In this document: positions 17,030 to 25,638 of the stretch, piece by piece
How the letters are laid out: each line of letters opens with the position of its first letter
How positions within the stretch are numbered: position 1 is the first letter of the stretch
Assembly: GCA_002723085.1 (NCBI GenBank)
Contig: PBNK01000015.1
Span: forward strand, 1-34,381
Reading direction: 5' to 3'
Origin: Crocinitomicaceae bacterium
Lineage (GTDB): Bacteria; Bacteroidota; Bacteroidia; Flavobacteriales_D; Parvicellaceae
DNA: 34,381 nucleotides
Translations under genes and position numbers: made by a program
The notes under the pieces: model-generated
The model's database searches: none
Told to the model about the DNA's origin: nothing
The model's input: only the letters and a program-made list of their open reading frames with translations

Positions 17030-18304
17030 ATGTTAAAAAAAACTATAACTATAATTATCATTTTAATATTTAAAATTAGTAATGGGCAATGGTCAGAATT
17101 AAACAACATACCTGGAAAAGCCATTGCTAAATTTGAATTTATTGATGATGATTTGGGTTACGCATTAGCTAATGATATTTCATTAAATAAAAATGTAATT
17201 CTAAAAACCATCAATGGAGGAAACAACTGGGACACCATTCCATCTTTAAACGGTGATGGATTTATGGACATTTCATTTATTTCAGACGGAGTTGGTTTTG
17301 TTGTATTCAGAGATATGAATAATTCATTTGCACCAATGAGAATTTACAAAACTTCTAACGATGGAATTAATTGGGAAGATATATCACCATCAACCACTAA
17401 TACAGGGATGGGCAATTCTTTTGTTCAATTTATAGATGAAAATATTGGTTTTTGGGGAGTTGCTGATGTACTATACAAAACTATTGATGCTGGAATTAAT
17501 TGGGATACTATTGTATTTAGCAATGCTTATGTGAGCAGCTTAGACTTCAAAGATGCTAATAATGGAACTATAGGCACCTGGGATGGTTCTTTTTTTTATG
17601 GTGGAGGAATGCAAACCACAAATGATGGTGGAAATACTTTTAATGTTTTTACTTTAAATAATTATAATTCTGTTATTAACTCAGTTAATTACACTACTAA
17701 TAACACCATATATACAGCAAGTGTATCCAATTATATGCCTAACGGATATAGCCCTTGTTTGTATAAATCAATAGATAATGGATCATCTTGGGATAGCATT
17801 TCAATAGATACATTTAACATTCCAAATGCCACATTAAGAGCTGTAGATTTCATTGATGATGTAAATGGTAAAATAATACTAAGCGAACAATTTAATGATA
17901 CTGCATATGTTTACAACACTAATGATGGAGCTTTAAATTGGAGTTTTGGAGACACTATAATTATGAACAACATAACAGATTTAACTATTACGCAAAACAG
18001 TGCTTATATATGTGGAGATGAAAATAAAATATTTAAACTCAATAACATTTCAAACTCCATTGAAATAAATGAAAAGACTGATGTTTTGATTTTTCCCAAT
18101 CCGGTTTCTATTAATGAAACATTGATTATTAACTCATCTTACCATTTTCAATTTGCCGAAATTTTCAATATTAATGGGAAGTTAATTAAGAGTATAATTA
18201 TGCATTCTAACAAATTAAAAATCACTAACGTTCCCTCTGGAGTATATTATTTGAAATTATCGAATGAAAACCACTATTTCACAAAACCATTTTACGTTAA
18301 ATAA
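17030..18304 (+). CDS. Secreted BNR/YCF48-like repeat protein with T9SS sorting domain
   Basis: A 424-residue exported protein with signal peptide 1-19 (ending NGQ). It contains about six Asp-box-like repeats of the form T.D.G..W (TINGGNNWDT, TSNDGINWED, TIDAGINWDT, TTNDGGNTFN, SIDNGSSWDS, NTNDGALNWS), the pattern of YCF48/sialidase-type beta-propellers. A T9SS type A domain closes the protein (LIFPNPVSIN ... GVYYLKLSN). Propellers of this sort often bind proteins or glycans, and sialidase catalytic residues are not apparent. The start follows the cupin stop by 13 bp. The function is unknown beyond a surface or secreted propeller. Confidence 0.82.
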   Translation: MLKKTITIIIILIFKISNGQWSELNNIPGKAIAKFEFIDDDLGYALANDISLNKNVILKTINGGNNWDTIPSLNGDGFMDISFISDGVGFVVFRDMNNSFAPMRIYKTSNDGINWEDISPSTTNTGMGNSFVQFIDENIGFWGVADVLYKTIDAGINWDTIVFSNAYVSSLDFKDANNGTIGTWDGSFFYGGGMQTTNDGGNTFNVFTLNNYNSVINSVNYTTNNTIYTASVSNYMPNGYSPCLYKSIDNGSSWDSISIDTFNIPNATLRAVDFIDDVNGKIILSEQFNDTAYVYNTNDGALNWSFGDTIIMNNITDLTITQNSAYICGDENKIFKLNNISNSIEINEKTDVLIFPNPVSINETLIINSSYHFQFAEIFNINGKLIKSIIMHSNKLKITNVPSGVYYLKLSNENHYFTKPFYVK

Positions 18305-18338
18305 GCAACTTAATAGTTTGTATGATAGGGTTAAGAAT

Positions 18339-18779
18339 TTAAATCATAAACTTTTTAAGTGTTTCTTTTTGATCAAATGACAATTTGGAAGTGACATTTT
18401 TAGAAAAATTAAACATTACAACTGTACTGTTAGCTTCTGCTATTACTTTATCGCCATTATTTTTTGATTTTAAAATATGATCTACACCAAAAGAAGAATT
18501 ACCAATTGCACTTATTTTAGTAAAAACAAAAGCTGTATCTGGGTAAAATAATGGTGAATTATAGTTAATGTTAAAATTGGCTAAAATAGGCCCTACTCCA
18601 TCACCTTTTAAAATTTCTTGAAGGTTGACATCGTCATCTCCCCACATTTTTCTAAACAACTCAATTCTTGAAGTTTCAAACCACCTTATATAAACTACAT
18701 TGTTAACATGGTTAAAAGCATCCATTTCACCCCATTGAATAGGCAACTCAGTTTTTATTGGCCAATTTATATTTTTCAA
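18339..18779 (-). CDS. 4HBT-family acyl-CoA thioesterase (YbgC-like)
   Basis: A 146-residue hotdog-fold enzyme. The signature 'IQWGEMDAFNHVNNVVYIRWFE' (about 14-35), with D20 at the catalytic Asp position and the HVNN stretch at 24-27, is diagnostic of the 4-hydroxybenzoyl-CoA thioesterase/YbgC group, which hydrolyses acyl-CoA thioesters in the cytoplasm. The acyl group is unknown. The start codon overlaps the stop of the upstream GldK-like gene (ATGA), so translation is coupled to a secreted-protein gene of very different function. The convergent gap to the BNR gene is 34 bp. Confidence 0.9.
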   Translation of the reverse strand: MKNINWPIKTELPIQWGEMDAFNHVNNVVYIRWFETSRIELFRKMWGDDDVNLQEILKGDGVGPILANFNINYNSPLFYPDTAFVFTKISAIGNSSFGVDHILKSKNNGDKVIAEANSTVVMFNFSKNVTSKLSFDQKETLKKFMI

Positions 18780-20914
18780 TAGTATCTATAATACTTACCT
18801 TTCTTAATTAAACGAAAAGCATTTTTATTTCTTTTATGTAAACGTCTAGTTTCATCTTTAAATTTTTTCTTGTTGTCATCAATAAAAAAGTAATGGCTCT
18901 TTTTTTCATGGTTTTGTATTGAAATTCTTTTTTTATCTTTTTTTGAAATTTCTTCATCACAATAATCAGCAACCACTCTAAACCCTATTGTGCATGATGT
19001 TTCATTTTGATTAAAAACCTGAGATGCATTGGTATTTAAATACTTTGGTTCATTAGCCCAACTTCCTCCCTTAACGAGATAAATATATTTTCCTAATTGT
19101 GGGATTGATTCTGTTAATATTGCTCTATCAATCACTTTAGAATTGTGAATGTACTCCACAACAACGTCTCTTTTACAAAATTTATTATATAATAAATCTG
19201 ACAAGTATATATATTGATTATCATCTGAGAAACTTGGCATAAGAACTAGAGGATCAATTCTAGGTGAGCTAACAAATTTACCTTTTTCGCAGTTATAAAT
19301 TCTTCTCGGTATTAAATCATTTGTATAAACACCATCAACAACACCACTTGAGTTTTTAACATTTGAAGAACTGTTCAGATCTAATTCATTAACCATTTCT
19401 ATTAATTCTTCAATAGTTTTATTTCTTAATTTTTCAAAACCTAAAGAATCTTTAAGCAAATGAATATCACTCCAGTGCTTATAATAAGTGGTGTCATACA
19501 AATGAAAAGATATATAGTTTGCTTTAATTTTTTCATAAGGTTCATATGGGCTTATGTCGTAGAATTTGATTCGTAGGGTTAATAATTCATAATAAAAGTC
19601 ACTATTTATTTCTACTAAATGTGTTTTGTTAGTGTAGGGATTTGTCATCATATGATAATTTACATCATCCTTTGATGAAATTAAAGAAGAATCTGTTTTT
19701 CCAAGGTTGCCTCCAAAAGGGTTAATAAAGTTTTGAAACAAAGAAGGTTTAGTTGCTAATGTACTTACCCATTCAGAAACGTTACCATACATGTTGTATA
19801 ACCCATTCATGTTTGAAAAATAAGATTTGACCTTTGCAGTATGAAAAGCACCATCATCATAATAATTTTTTAACAGTGAGTTTCCGTAGTTGGCCCCATG
19901 TAAGCCAAATTCATTTTTTACTATTCTATTTAAAATACTATTATAATGACGAGAATAATTTGAACCGTTATTATTATAATCAGCAGCAGATTCCCATTCG
20001 TTTTTGGTGGGCAACCTAAAAGTATATCTTGGGTATTTTTCTTGATCTTTTTTGTTAAGTTTTTTGTGTTCTTCTGCATACATCTTAGTTCTCCAGTTGC
20101 AATATGCAAAAGCTTGGCGGTGAGTAATTCCAACAACTGGAAAATCATCGTATGAGGGGTGCCAAAAGTACATGTTTGCCATATGATCGTTTTGCGAATA
20201 TTCAAATTCTTTTACCCATATTAATGTGTCAGGATACACATTTAATACTTCATTAATAGTATCGCCAATTTTTTCTTGGAAAATTTCATCTCCATCTTGA
20301 TAAGTACTTAAAACATCCTGTTCTCCTAATAACCAATAATATTTGAATAATAACTTTCTAACATCAACTTCGCGACTTTGGTAAAATCTAGGAGAATCAT
20401 GCAGATACAAATCATTAATAAATGGCGCGATATCAAACGCGTTATAATCAATTTCAGTTTTTTTATTCAAAATAAAATATTTTCCTGATGAGTCTACATT
20501 TGAAGTTTTTTGATCAACATAAGTTCCCCACTTGTGTTTTTGATCAGGGCTTGTTCTTTTAAAAAGTTTTACTCTGCAAATAGAATCTTTAACCCAATTG
20601 ATAAATTCTCGATACTCTTTGTTGGTTACTTCATGATTTGACATGTAGAAAGGAGCTAGTTCAACGCTTTCTGGATTTCCATTTGGGTATAGTAGCGTGG
20701 TGTCATTTTTAGTATAACTCCCTAATTCATATCTAGACACAGGGTAGAGATTCAAACCCATATTAACTACTTTTCTTCCACCTGGAATGAAATTCATTCC
20801 GTCCATGTATTTGCTTTTTGTAAATTTTTTTAAGGTTTTTTTAATTAAAGTATCATTATTCTGTGAAAAAAAAATTGACGGAATCAATAAAAGAAAACAT
20901 AAGAATTTATACAT
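18776..20914 (-). CDS. GldK-like SUMF1/formylglycine-enzyme-fold secreted protein (stand-alone paralogue)
   Basis: A 712-residue exported protein with signal peptide 1-18 (ending FSQ) and no lipobox. The SUMF1 fold runs from 'FIPGGRKVVNMG' (42-53) through 'FYMSNHEVTNKEYREFINWVKDSI' (89-112), 'YFWHPSYDDFPVVGITHRQAFAYCNWRT', 'FRLPTKNEWESAA', 'GLYNMYGNVSEWV' (about 365-378) to 'LVKGGSWANEP' (about 610) and 'GFRVV'. The EVTN.EYREF and WHP.YDD.PVVG phrases are those of gliding/T9SS proteins GldK and GldJ. The cysteines of active formylglycine-generating enzymes are absent from the 'KYLNTNASQV' segment, so a structural role is more likely. It is larger than GldK, and no gldL, gldM or gldN gene is adjacent, so it is probably a paralogue and not the core T9SS subunit. 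Confidence 0.8.
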   Translation of the reverse strand: MYKFLCFLLLIPSIFFSQNNDTLIKKTLKKFTKSKYMDGMNFIPGGRKVVNMGLNLYPVSRYELGSYTKNDTTLLYPNGNPESVELAPFYMSNHEVTNKEYREFINWVKDSICRVKLFKRTSPDQKHKWGTYVDQKTSNVDSSGKYFILNKKTEIDYNAFDIAPFINDLYLHDSPRFYQSREVDVRKLLFKYYWLLGEQDVLSTYQDGDEIFQEKIGDTINEVLNVYPDTLIWVKEFEYSQNDHMANMYFWHPSYDDFPVVGITHRQAFAYCNWRTKMYAEEHKKLNKKDQEKYPRYTFRLPTKNEWESAADYNNNGSNYSRHYNSILNRIVKNEFGLHGANYGNSLLKNYYDDGAFHTAKVKSYFSNMNGLYNMYGNVSEWVSTLATKPSLFQNFINPFGGNLGKTDSSLISSKDDVNYHMMTNPYTNKTHLVEINSDFYYELLTLRIKFYDISPYEPYEKIKANYISFHLYDTTYYKHWSDIHLLKDSLGFEKLRNKTIEELIEMVNELDLNSSSNVKNSSGVVDGVYTNDLIPRRIYNCEKGKFVSSPRIDPLVLMPSFSDDNQYIYLSDLLYNKFCKRDVVVEYIHNSKVIDRAILTESIPQLGKYIYLVKGGSWANEPKYLNTNASQVFNQNETSCTIGFRVVADYCDEEISKKDKKRISIQNHEKKSHYFFIDDNKKKFKDETRRLHKRNKNAFRLIKKGKYYRYY

Positions 20915-20955
20915 AACTTTAAAATTTATTATATTAAATGTAATTAATTAATTGC

Positions 20956-21864
20956 ATGAAATTAAAAACTCATAATTATTCATTAGAAAAAATTTTTTCT
21001 TTTTTTATTCTTTTATTGACTACTTCATCATGTGTGGTATATTACACTACAACTGAAGTAAGAACTAATTTTCAAAAAAACATTAATCAAATCAATAAAC
21101 TCCATCAAGAACTAAAAAGTGATTATAATAAAAAAACTAAAATTTATAACAAACTTTCCGACCACATCATTAACCCTGACCTTGACCCTTTTAAAACCAT
21201 AACTACTAAAAAAAAGCAGTTTGATAAAATTTACCAAAAAATAACCATTAAAAAAGATGAGATAATTTCTCTTAAAAACAATTTTGAAAAATTAGTATCT
21301 GGTAAAAGCAAAATTAAATCCAACGAACCTGAATTTGTTAAATTAAAAGTCATTAAAAATGAAATGTCTTTAAAAGGAGGAGAAATAAACTCTCTTGCAA
21401 CCAAATACAGCGAATCTTCTAATGAACTTGGGAAATGCATTAAAAACAGCGGATTTTCTCCTATCAACAAATCTGAATTCATTAATCAAATTCAAAACAA
21501 TCAAAAATCGCTTAAATCATCTATTTCTGATGTTGAAAAAAAGTTAAATTCCTATAAAATTACCATTGAAAATGCTAATAAAAGCAACATAATTAACGAC
21601 AGCATTTACCAATTAAAATTAAATATTCTAAAGGAAATGTCATCAAAAAATGAATTAATTAAAACAGCTTCAAAAAATTTAATTTTATTTAAAACTGAAT
21701 TCGACAATAAAACAAAAAATCAAGAAGAAATATGGACAGGTGAAAATACAAAATCTAATGTTGCTGTCAAGAAAATACAAAATCAAATTAATAGAATTAA
21801 AACAGCTCAAAAAGAATTTTCTTTATTGGTTAGTAGACTAAATCTTTTGAGCAAGGACTTGTAG
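20956..21864 (+). CDS. Coiled-coil lipoprotein, unknown function
   Basis: A 302-residue predicted lipoprotein: after a basic N-terminus and a hydrophobic stretch (13-22) comes a lipobox-like TSSC (C26). Almost the whole mature protein is Lys/Asn/Glu/Ser-rich with heptad-like spacing, suggesting a long coiled coil (about 35-300). I recognise no family. It is divergent from the GldK-like gene across 41 bp and is followed by a 122-bp gap in which I see nothing. It may be a periplasmic spacer or envelope tether, but this is speculation. Confidence 0.7.
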   Translation: MKLKTHNYSLEKIFSFFILLLTTSSCVVYYTTTEVRTNFQKNINQINKLHQELKSDYNKKTKIYNKLSDHIINPDLDPFKTITTKKKQFDKIYQKITIKKDEIISLKNNFEKLVSGKSKIKSNEPEFVKLKVIKNEMSLKGGEINSLATKYSESSNELGKCIKNSGFSPINKSEFINQIQNNQKSLKSSISDVEKKLNSYKITIENANKSNIINDSIYQLKLNILKEMSSKNELIKTASKNLILFKTEFDNKTKNQEEIWTGENTKSNVAVKKIQNQINRIKTAQKEFSLLVSRLNLLSKDL

Positions 21865-21986
21865 CAATAATAATAGAAGGTTTTGACGTAAATACTAATT
21901 TTTTATGCATAGTAGGAAGTTTAATTAAAGCTAAATTTTAAGAAAACACTGAAATTTAGATGAAAAGATTATATGAATTATTTAAA

Positions 21987-22880
21987 TTAATCTTCTAACC
22001 AACAACCATTATTTGTTAAAATAAATTCTTTTGTGTAGTTAAGAAAAATTTTATCCTTTATTAAAGATTCACTTATATTAACCCTATCAATTATAAATTC
22101 ACAATCATAATCATCTGATTCAACACTATTTGTTTGATAAAAAGTTTTATTATCTAAGGTATAAAGAGTCAAATCTGAAGGAGATTCATCACTTTTATGA
22201 TATTCACTTAAATTTAGCACCCATATATCATAATATCCATCGTTATCAATATCATTAAACTCAGTTTTTAAATGTTCTATAATTGATGCTCCTGCTCCTA
22301 TTTCATCTAACCAACTAACATCCTCTTTCCATTTAAATTTAATTTTAAAATCATGAGAGATTAAATAGTAATATAAAGTTTCCCTATAATCTCCGTTAGG
22401 GTAATCAATATGGTCAAAGCAAACTAAAAAATAATGTAATCCATTTTTGTCCCAAAATAATTTAGAATCTTTAATTGTAAGTGTTTGGTAATTTATTCCG
22501 TTTAAATCAAAAAATTTAGAAAAATCTTTTTTGGAGAAATTTAAAGTATCAACTTTAAGTTTAGAATCAATTTTTTTAAAAAGACTATCGTATTTTAATT
22601 TTAATTTAGAGTAATCATTTTTTAAATTCTTATTAAGAAATTTTGCTTTTTTTAGTTCTGAATTACAAGTTTTAATATCATCAATTAAAGCTTTATTGTT
22701 TTTTTTAATTAATGAAAGATTGTATTGTAAATTTTCTATTTCTTTAATTTTTTCATTTAATGATGAACTCATTTTCAAAGAGTCAGATCGCATTTCTTGA
22801 ATGTATGAATTCAACTCTTTCTTGTTTTGAGAATAATAAAAAAAAGGAAGTATTATTATTAGCAGACCGAAAAATTTCAT
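21987..22880 (-). CDS. Secreted protein with N-terminal coiled coil and FG-GAP-like beta domain
   Basis: A 297-residue exported protein with signal peptide 1-17 (ending YSQ). Residues 20-110 form a heptad-rich helix (KEIENLQYNLSLIKKNN and onward), and residues 115-297 are a mixed beta domain with a calcium-binding-like 'FNDIDNDGYYDIWVL' (about 208-222), as in FG-GAP/integrin-type repeats. I recognise no named family. It starts 10 bp after the upstream gene on the same strand, so the two are almost certainly co-transcribed. Confidence 0.72.
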   Translation of the reverse strand: MKFFGLLIIILPFFYYSQNKKELNSYIQEMRSDSLKMSSSLNEKIKEIENLQYNLSLIKKNNKALIDDIKTCNSELKKAKFLNKNLKNDYSKLKLKYDSLFKKIDSKLKVDTLNFSKKDFSKFFDLNGINYQTLTIKDSKLFWDKNGLHYFLVCFDHIDYPNGDYRETLYYYLISHDFKIKFKWKEDVSWLDEIGAGASIIEHLKTEFNDIDNDGYYDIWVLNLSEYHKSDESPSDLTLYTLDNKTFYQTNSVESDDYDCEFIIDRVNISESLIKDKIFLNYTKEFILTNNGCWLED

Positions 22881-22890
22881 GATTAATTTT

Positions 22891-23709
22891 CTATTTCTTA
22901 TATTTCTTATTAATGGATTTAAACCACCTTTTATCGAAACGGTTCATAATGATTTTTAGTCCATCATAAATTTCATCATGAGAGCCATCAATATTTCTTC
23001 TCAACCAAAAACCAAACGCCATGTGAGGTTCAAAAGGCGAATACACTTCACTTTCGTTTGGAAGTTCATAACCCTCAAGAGCATAATGATAAGTTCCAAA
23101 AAGAACATCAAGTCCATCTTGACCATCATTAACATCTTTAATATAGTTTTGAGCCTGTAATGAATAAGAATCATTTTTATTTAAGTATAGATAACTTTCA
23201 GTAAGTAATCTAAAAAAACGAGAGTAATGTTTGTAAACAAATTGAGCAGAAGTACCATCGATGTTAAAATCTTTTGGAGGAATTAAATTTTTTATTGCCC
23301 AATTAATAAATGCAGGGTTGTAACGACAAAATTCTTTCTTCCAGGCTACTGTTTTATTATGATTAACAAAAATATCATGTTCAGATAACTGCTTATATAA
23401 TTCTATGTTATAAAAATCAGAACTTCTTTTGAACGATTCACCATTAGATTTTAAATAATTCACAACCCCATTTCTGGCATAATTTGCATATAAAAAAATA
23501 CCTTTAAAACCTTCATAGTATTGTCGATCAACTGAACGAACATATCCATAATCACAACAAGCATCGTCCCATTTAGTTTTAAAGCTTTCAAATAAAGGAG
23601 CATAAAGATTTAATAAATCATTTTTATCAAGTTTATTTTTAATAGAATTTGTTGGAATAGAAAATGCTAAAAAGCAAATTGAAATTAAAATAATTATTGA
23701 TTTATTCAT
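22891..23709 (-). CDS. Secreted protein of unknown function
   Basis: A 272-residue exported protein with an N-terminal signal (about 1-19). The mature part is rich in aromatic and charged residues with several helices and a CC pair ('WDDACCDYGYVRS', about 47-59). There is a motif 'GLDVLFGTYHYALEGYELP' near 200-218 and 'PHMAFGFWLRR' near 228-238. I recognise no family, and no catalytic motif is evident. It is the first gene of a two-gene leftward operon and is divergent from the bestrophin gene. Confidence 0.7.
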   Translation of the reverse strand: MNKSIIILISICFLAFSIPTNSIKNKLDKNDLLNLYAPLFESFKTKWDDACCDYGYVRSVDRQYYEGFKGIFLYANYARNGVVNYLKSNGESFKRSSDFYNIELYKQLSEHDIFVNHNKTVAWKKEFCRYNPAFINWAIKNLIPPKDFNIDGTSAQFVYKHYSRFFRLLTESYLYLNKNDSYSLQAQNYIKDVNDGQDGLDVLFGTYHYALEGYELPNESEVYSPFEPHMAFGFWLRRNIDGSHDEIYDGLKIIMNRFDKRWFKSINKKYKK

Positions 23710-23755
23710 GATTATAATTAAAAAAAACTAAGTAAATTTCACTAAATAAAACTAA

Positions 23756-23773
23756 TTGAATGCTAACATTCAA
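23756..23773. repeat. Perfect 7-4-7 inverted repeat in a divergent intergenic region
   Basis: TTGAATG CTAA CATTCAA lies between the divergent unknown secreted-protein gene and the bestrophin gene. With no T run on either side it is more like an operator or a small mRNA hairpin than a terminator. In an AT-rich gap a chance repeat is also possible. Confidence 0.35.
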
Positions 23774-23809
23774 AATTAAAAATTTAAATAAAGTATATTA
23801 TAAAACAAA

Positions 23810-24676
23810 ATGATTAGATATAACCCTAAAGAATGGTTCGGATTAATTGTAGAATTTCACAAAAGTGACACGTTAAGAAGATTAATTTACGTACTGATTA
23901 TATATTGTGGTTTTTCATTTGGTATGGTTTATTTAGAACTTCATTATACCAATTTTGAAAGCACTATAACTATTCACTCTCTTGTTGGTTTTATTATTGG
24001 ATTATTATTGGTTTTCAGAACAAATACCTCTTATGAAAGATGGTGGGAAGGCAGGAAACTAATAGGTGCTTTAGTAAATACTACTAGAAATTTAGCGTTG
24101 AAAATTAACGCTATTGTTGATGACAAAGACATTGAAAAAAGAGAATTTTATTCAAAAATGATTTCTAACTATTCTTTTGCATTTAAAGAACATTTAAGAG
24201 ATAATAGAAAGATAGATGAGTTACAAACTGATATTAATTTTGACAAAAAAGAGCTTGAAAAAATTGACCACGTTCCAAACTATATAGCTGGAAAAATATT
24301 TAAAGAAAATAAAAAGCTATATGATGAAAAGTTAATATCAGGAAACTTATTTATTACTATTGATAAACAAACGTTACTCTTAACTGATATTATTGGTGGA
24401 TGTGAAAGGATTAAAAAAACTCCTATTCCCTACTCTTATAATATATTTATCAAAACATTTATATTCATTTACACCATTACCCTTCCAATTGGTTTAGCAA
24501 CTACCTTTTTATACTGGACTGTTCCAATTAGTGCTTTTATTCTTTACATATTAGCTAGCTTAGAACTATTAGCTGAAGAAATTGAAAACCCTTTTGGAAC
24601 CGATCAAAACGACTTGCCAGTTGAAGATATTTGCAACACCATCAAAAAAAATGTTGAGGAAATATTGGTAAATTAA
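23810..24676 (+). CDS. Bestrophin family ion channel
   Basis: A 288-residue membrane protein. Bestrophin hallmarks are the second-helix end 'FRTNTSYERWWEGRK' (69-83), 'KTPIPYSY' (about 203-210) before the paired C-terminal helices (about 211-250), and 'ELLAEEIENPFGTDQNDLP' (about 252-270). Four transmembrane helices are predicted. Bacterial bestrophins form pentameric channels; chloride- and cation-selective members are known, so selectivity is not assigned here. The stop codon shares the bases TTAA with the stop of the convergent outer-membrane gene. Confidence 0.93.
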   Translation: MIRYNPKEWFGLIVEFHKSDTLRRLIYVLIIYCGFSFGMVYLELHYTNFESTITIHSLVGFIIGLLLVFRTNTSYERWWEGRKLIGALVNTTRNLALKINAIVDDKDIEKREFYSKMISNYSFAFKEHLRDNRKIDELQTDINFDKKELEKIDHVPNYIAGKIFKENKKLYDEKLISGNLFITIDKQTLLLTDIIGGCERIKKTPIPYSYNIFIKTFIFIYTITLPIGLATTFLYWTVPISAFILYILASLELLAEEIENPFGTDQNDLPVEDICNTIKKNVEEILVN

Positions 24677-25593
24677 TATTCCAGATCAAATGTTATTCCA
24701 AAAACAAATTTAGGAAGTGATGGATAATTGTTTTTAACAATATCAAAAATTCTGTAATTAGCATATAGAGAAATGCCTTTGTATCCAATTCTACAAATTC
24801 CTTGAACATCATTAAATTTATGGATCTTATTTTCAACTGTTTTAAAGTTTCCATCACGAGTATTATGCCTGAATAATATAGGTAAACTATAATTTATGCC
24901 TAAATCCATAAAAAACCCGTTATTATCATAATTAGTATTGTCATAAAAAGTAAACCTGTTTACAAAAGCAACATTTGAAAACAAATAATTGTATGACTCT
25001 TTTTCATGTAATCCTGTTAATGAAATGGTTTGATTTTCATCAAAAACAGAATTAGAATATCCCATACCTACATTGAAACCTAATGAGTAAAATGAATTAA
25101 CTACATACAAAGATTTAACATTTAATTCATAAACAAAATGTGAATTTATTATTTCATTGCCACTAGAAGGAATATAGTTTCCAAATCCAAAATTATTTTC
25201 TATAAAAACATCGCTGTAAGCTAAGGTGTCAGAAGAATCATAAGTCCAGGACTCATGTAAGTTTAATTCAATTTCATTAATCTGCTCATCTAAAACATCA
25301 AATGAATGTATAGTTTCTATTAAAACATCATCATCACCGCTATTTATATAGTAAACTTTAATATCATATAAACCTGGATTTAATTTAATTTTTTCATAAA
25401 ATTGATCTGAAGTTAATCTTACAGGTTCTTGTATGTTTTCAGAGCCATCAACAGGTACTATAACAACTTCAATTGGACGATCTTCTTCGCCAATTTCATA
25501 GTCACTCCATGTTGTAAAAGAATTTAAACTTAAATATTGTGAAATAAATAAATTTGGAATTAGTAAAGTAAAAATAAAAATGAGTTTTTTCAT
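24673..25593 (-). CDS. Outer-membrane beta-barrel-like protein, unknown function
   Basis: A 306-residue exported protein with signal peptide 1-18 (ending ISQ). Residues 20-115 form a small beta domain that includes 'LNPGLYDIKVYYINSGDDD', similar in style to fibronectin-like folds; residues about 140-306 show alternating hydrophobic strands and end in 'FGITFDLEY' with a C-terminal aromatic residue, as in outer-membrane barrels. I recognise no family. Its stop overlaps that of the bestrophin gene by 4 bp. Confidence 0.7.
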   Translation of the reverse strand: MKKLIFIFTLLIPNLFISQYLSLNSFTTWSDYEIGEEDRPIEVVIVPVDGSENIQEPVRLTSDQFYEKIKLNPGLYDIKVYYINSGDDDVLIETIHSFDVLDEQINEIELNLHESWTYDSSDTLAYSDVFIENNFGFGNYIPSSGNEIINSHFVYELNVKSLYVVNSFYSLGFNVGMGYSNSVFDENQTISLTGLHEKESYNYLFSNVAFVNRFTFYDNTNYDNNGFFMDLGINYSLPILFRHNTRDGNFKTVENKIHKFNDVQGICRIGYKGISLYANYRIFDIVKNNYPSLPKFVFGITFDLEY

Positions 25594-25638
25594 GATAATT
25601 TATTTGATTATGAATATACTATTTATAAATTATATTCA

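Noticed and set aside
18310-18357. Imperfect inverted repeat AGTTTGTATGAT / ATCATAAACT with following T run between convergent genes
   Set aside because: The stem is bulged and AT-rich with a long loop; too weak to call.
18776-20914. Calling the SUMF1 protein a formylglycine-generating enzyme or the true gldK
   Set aside because: The catalytic cysteines are not seen, and the gldLMN neighbours and lipobox expected of gldK are missing.
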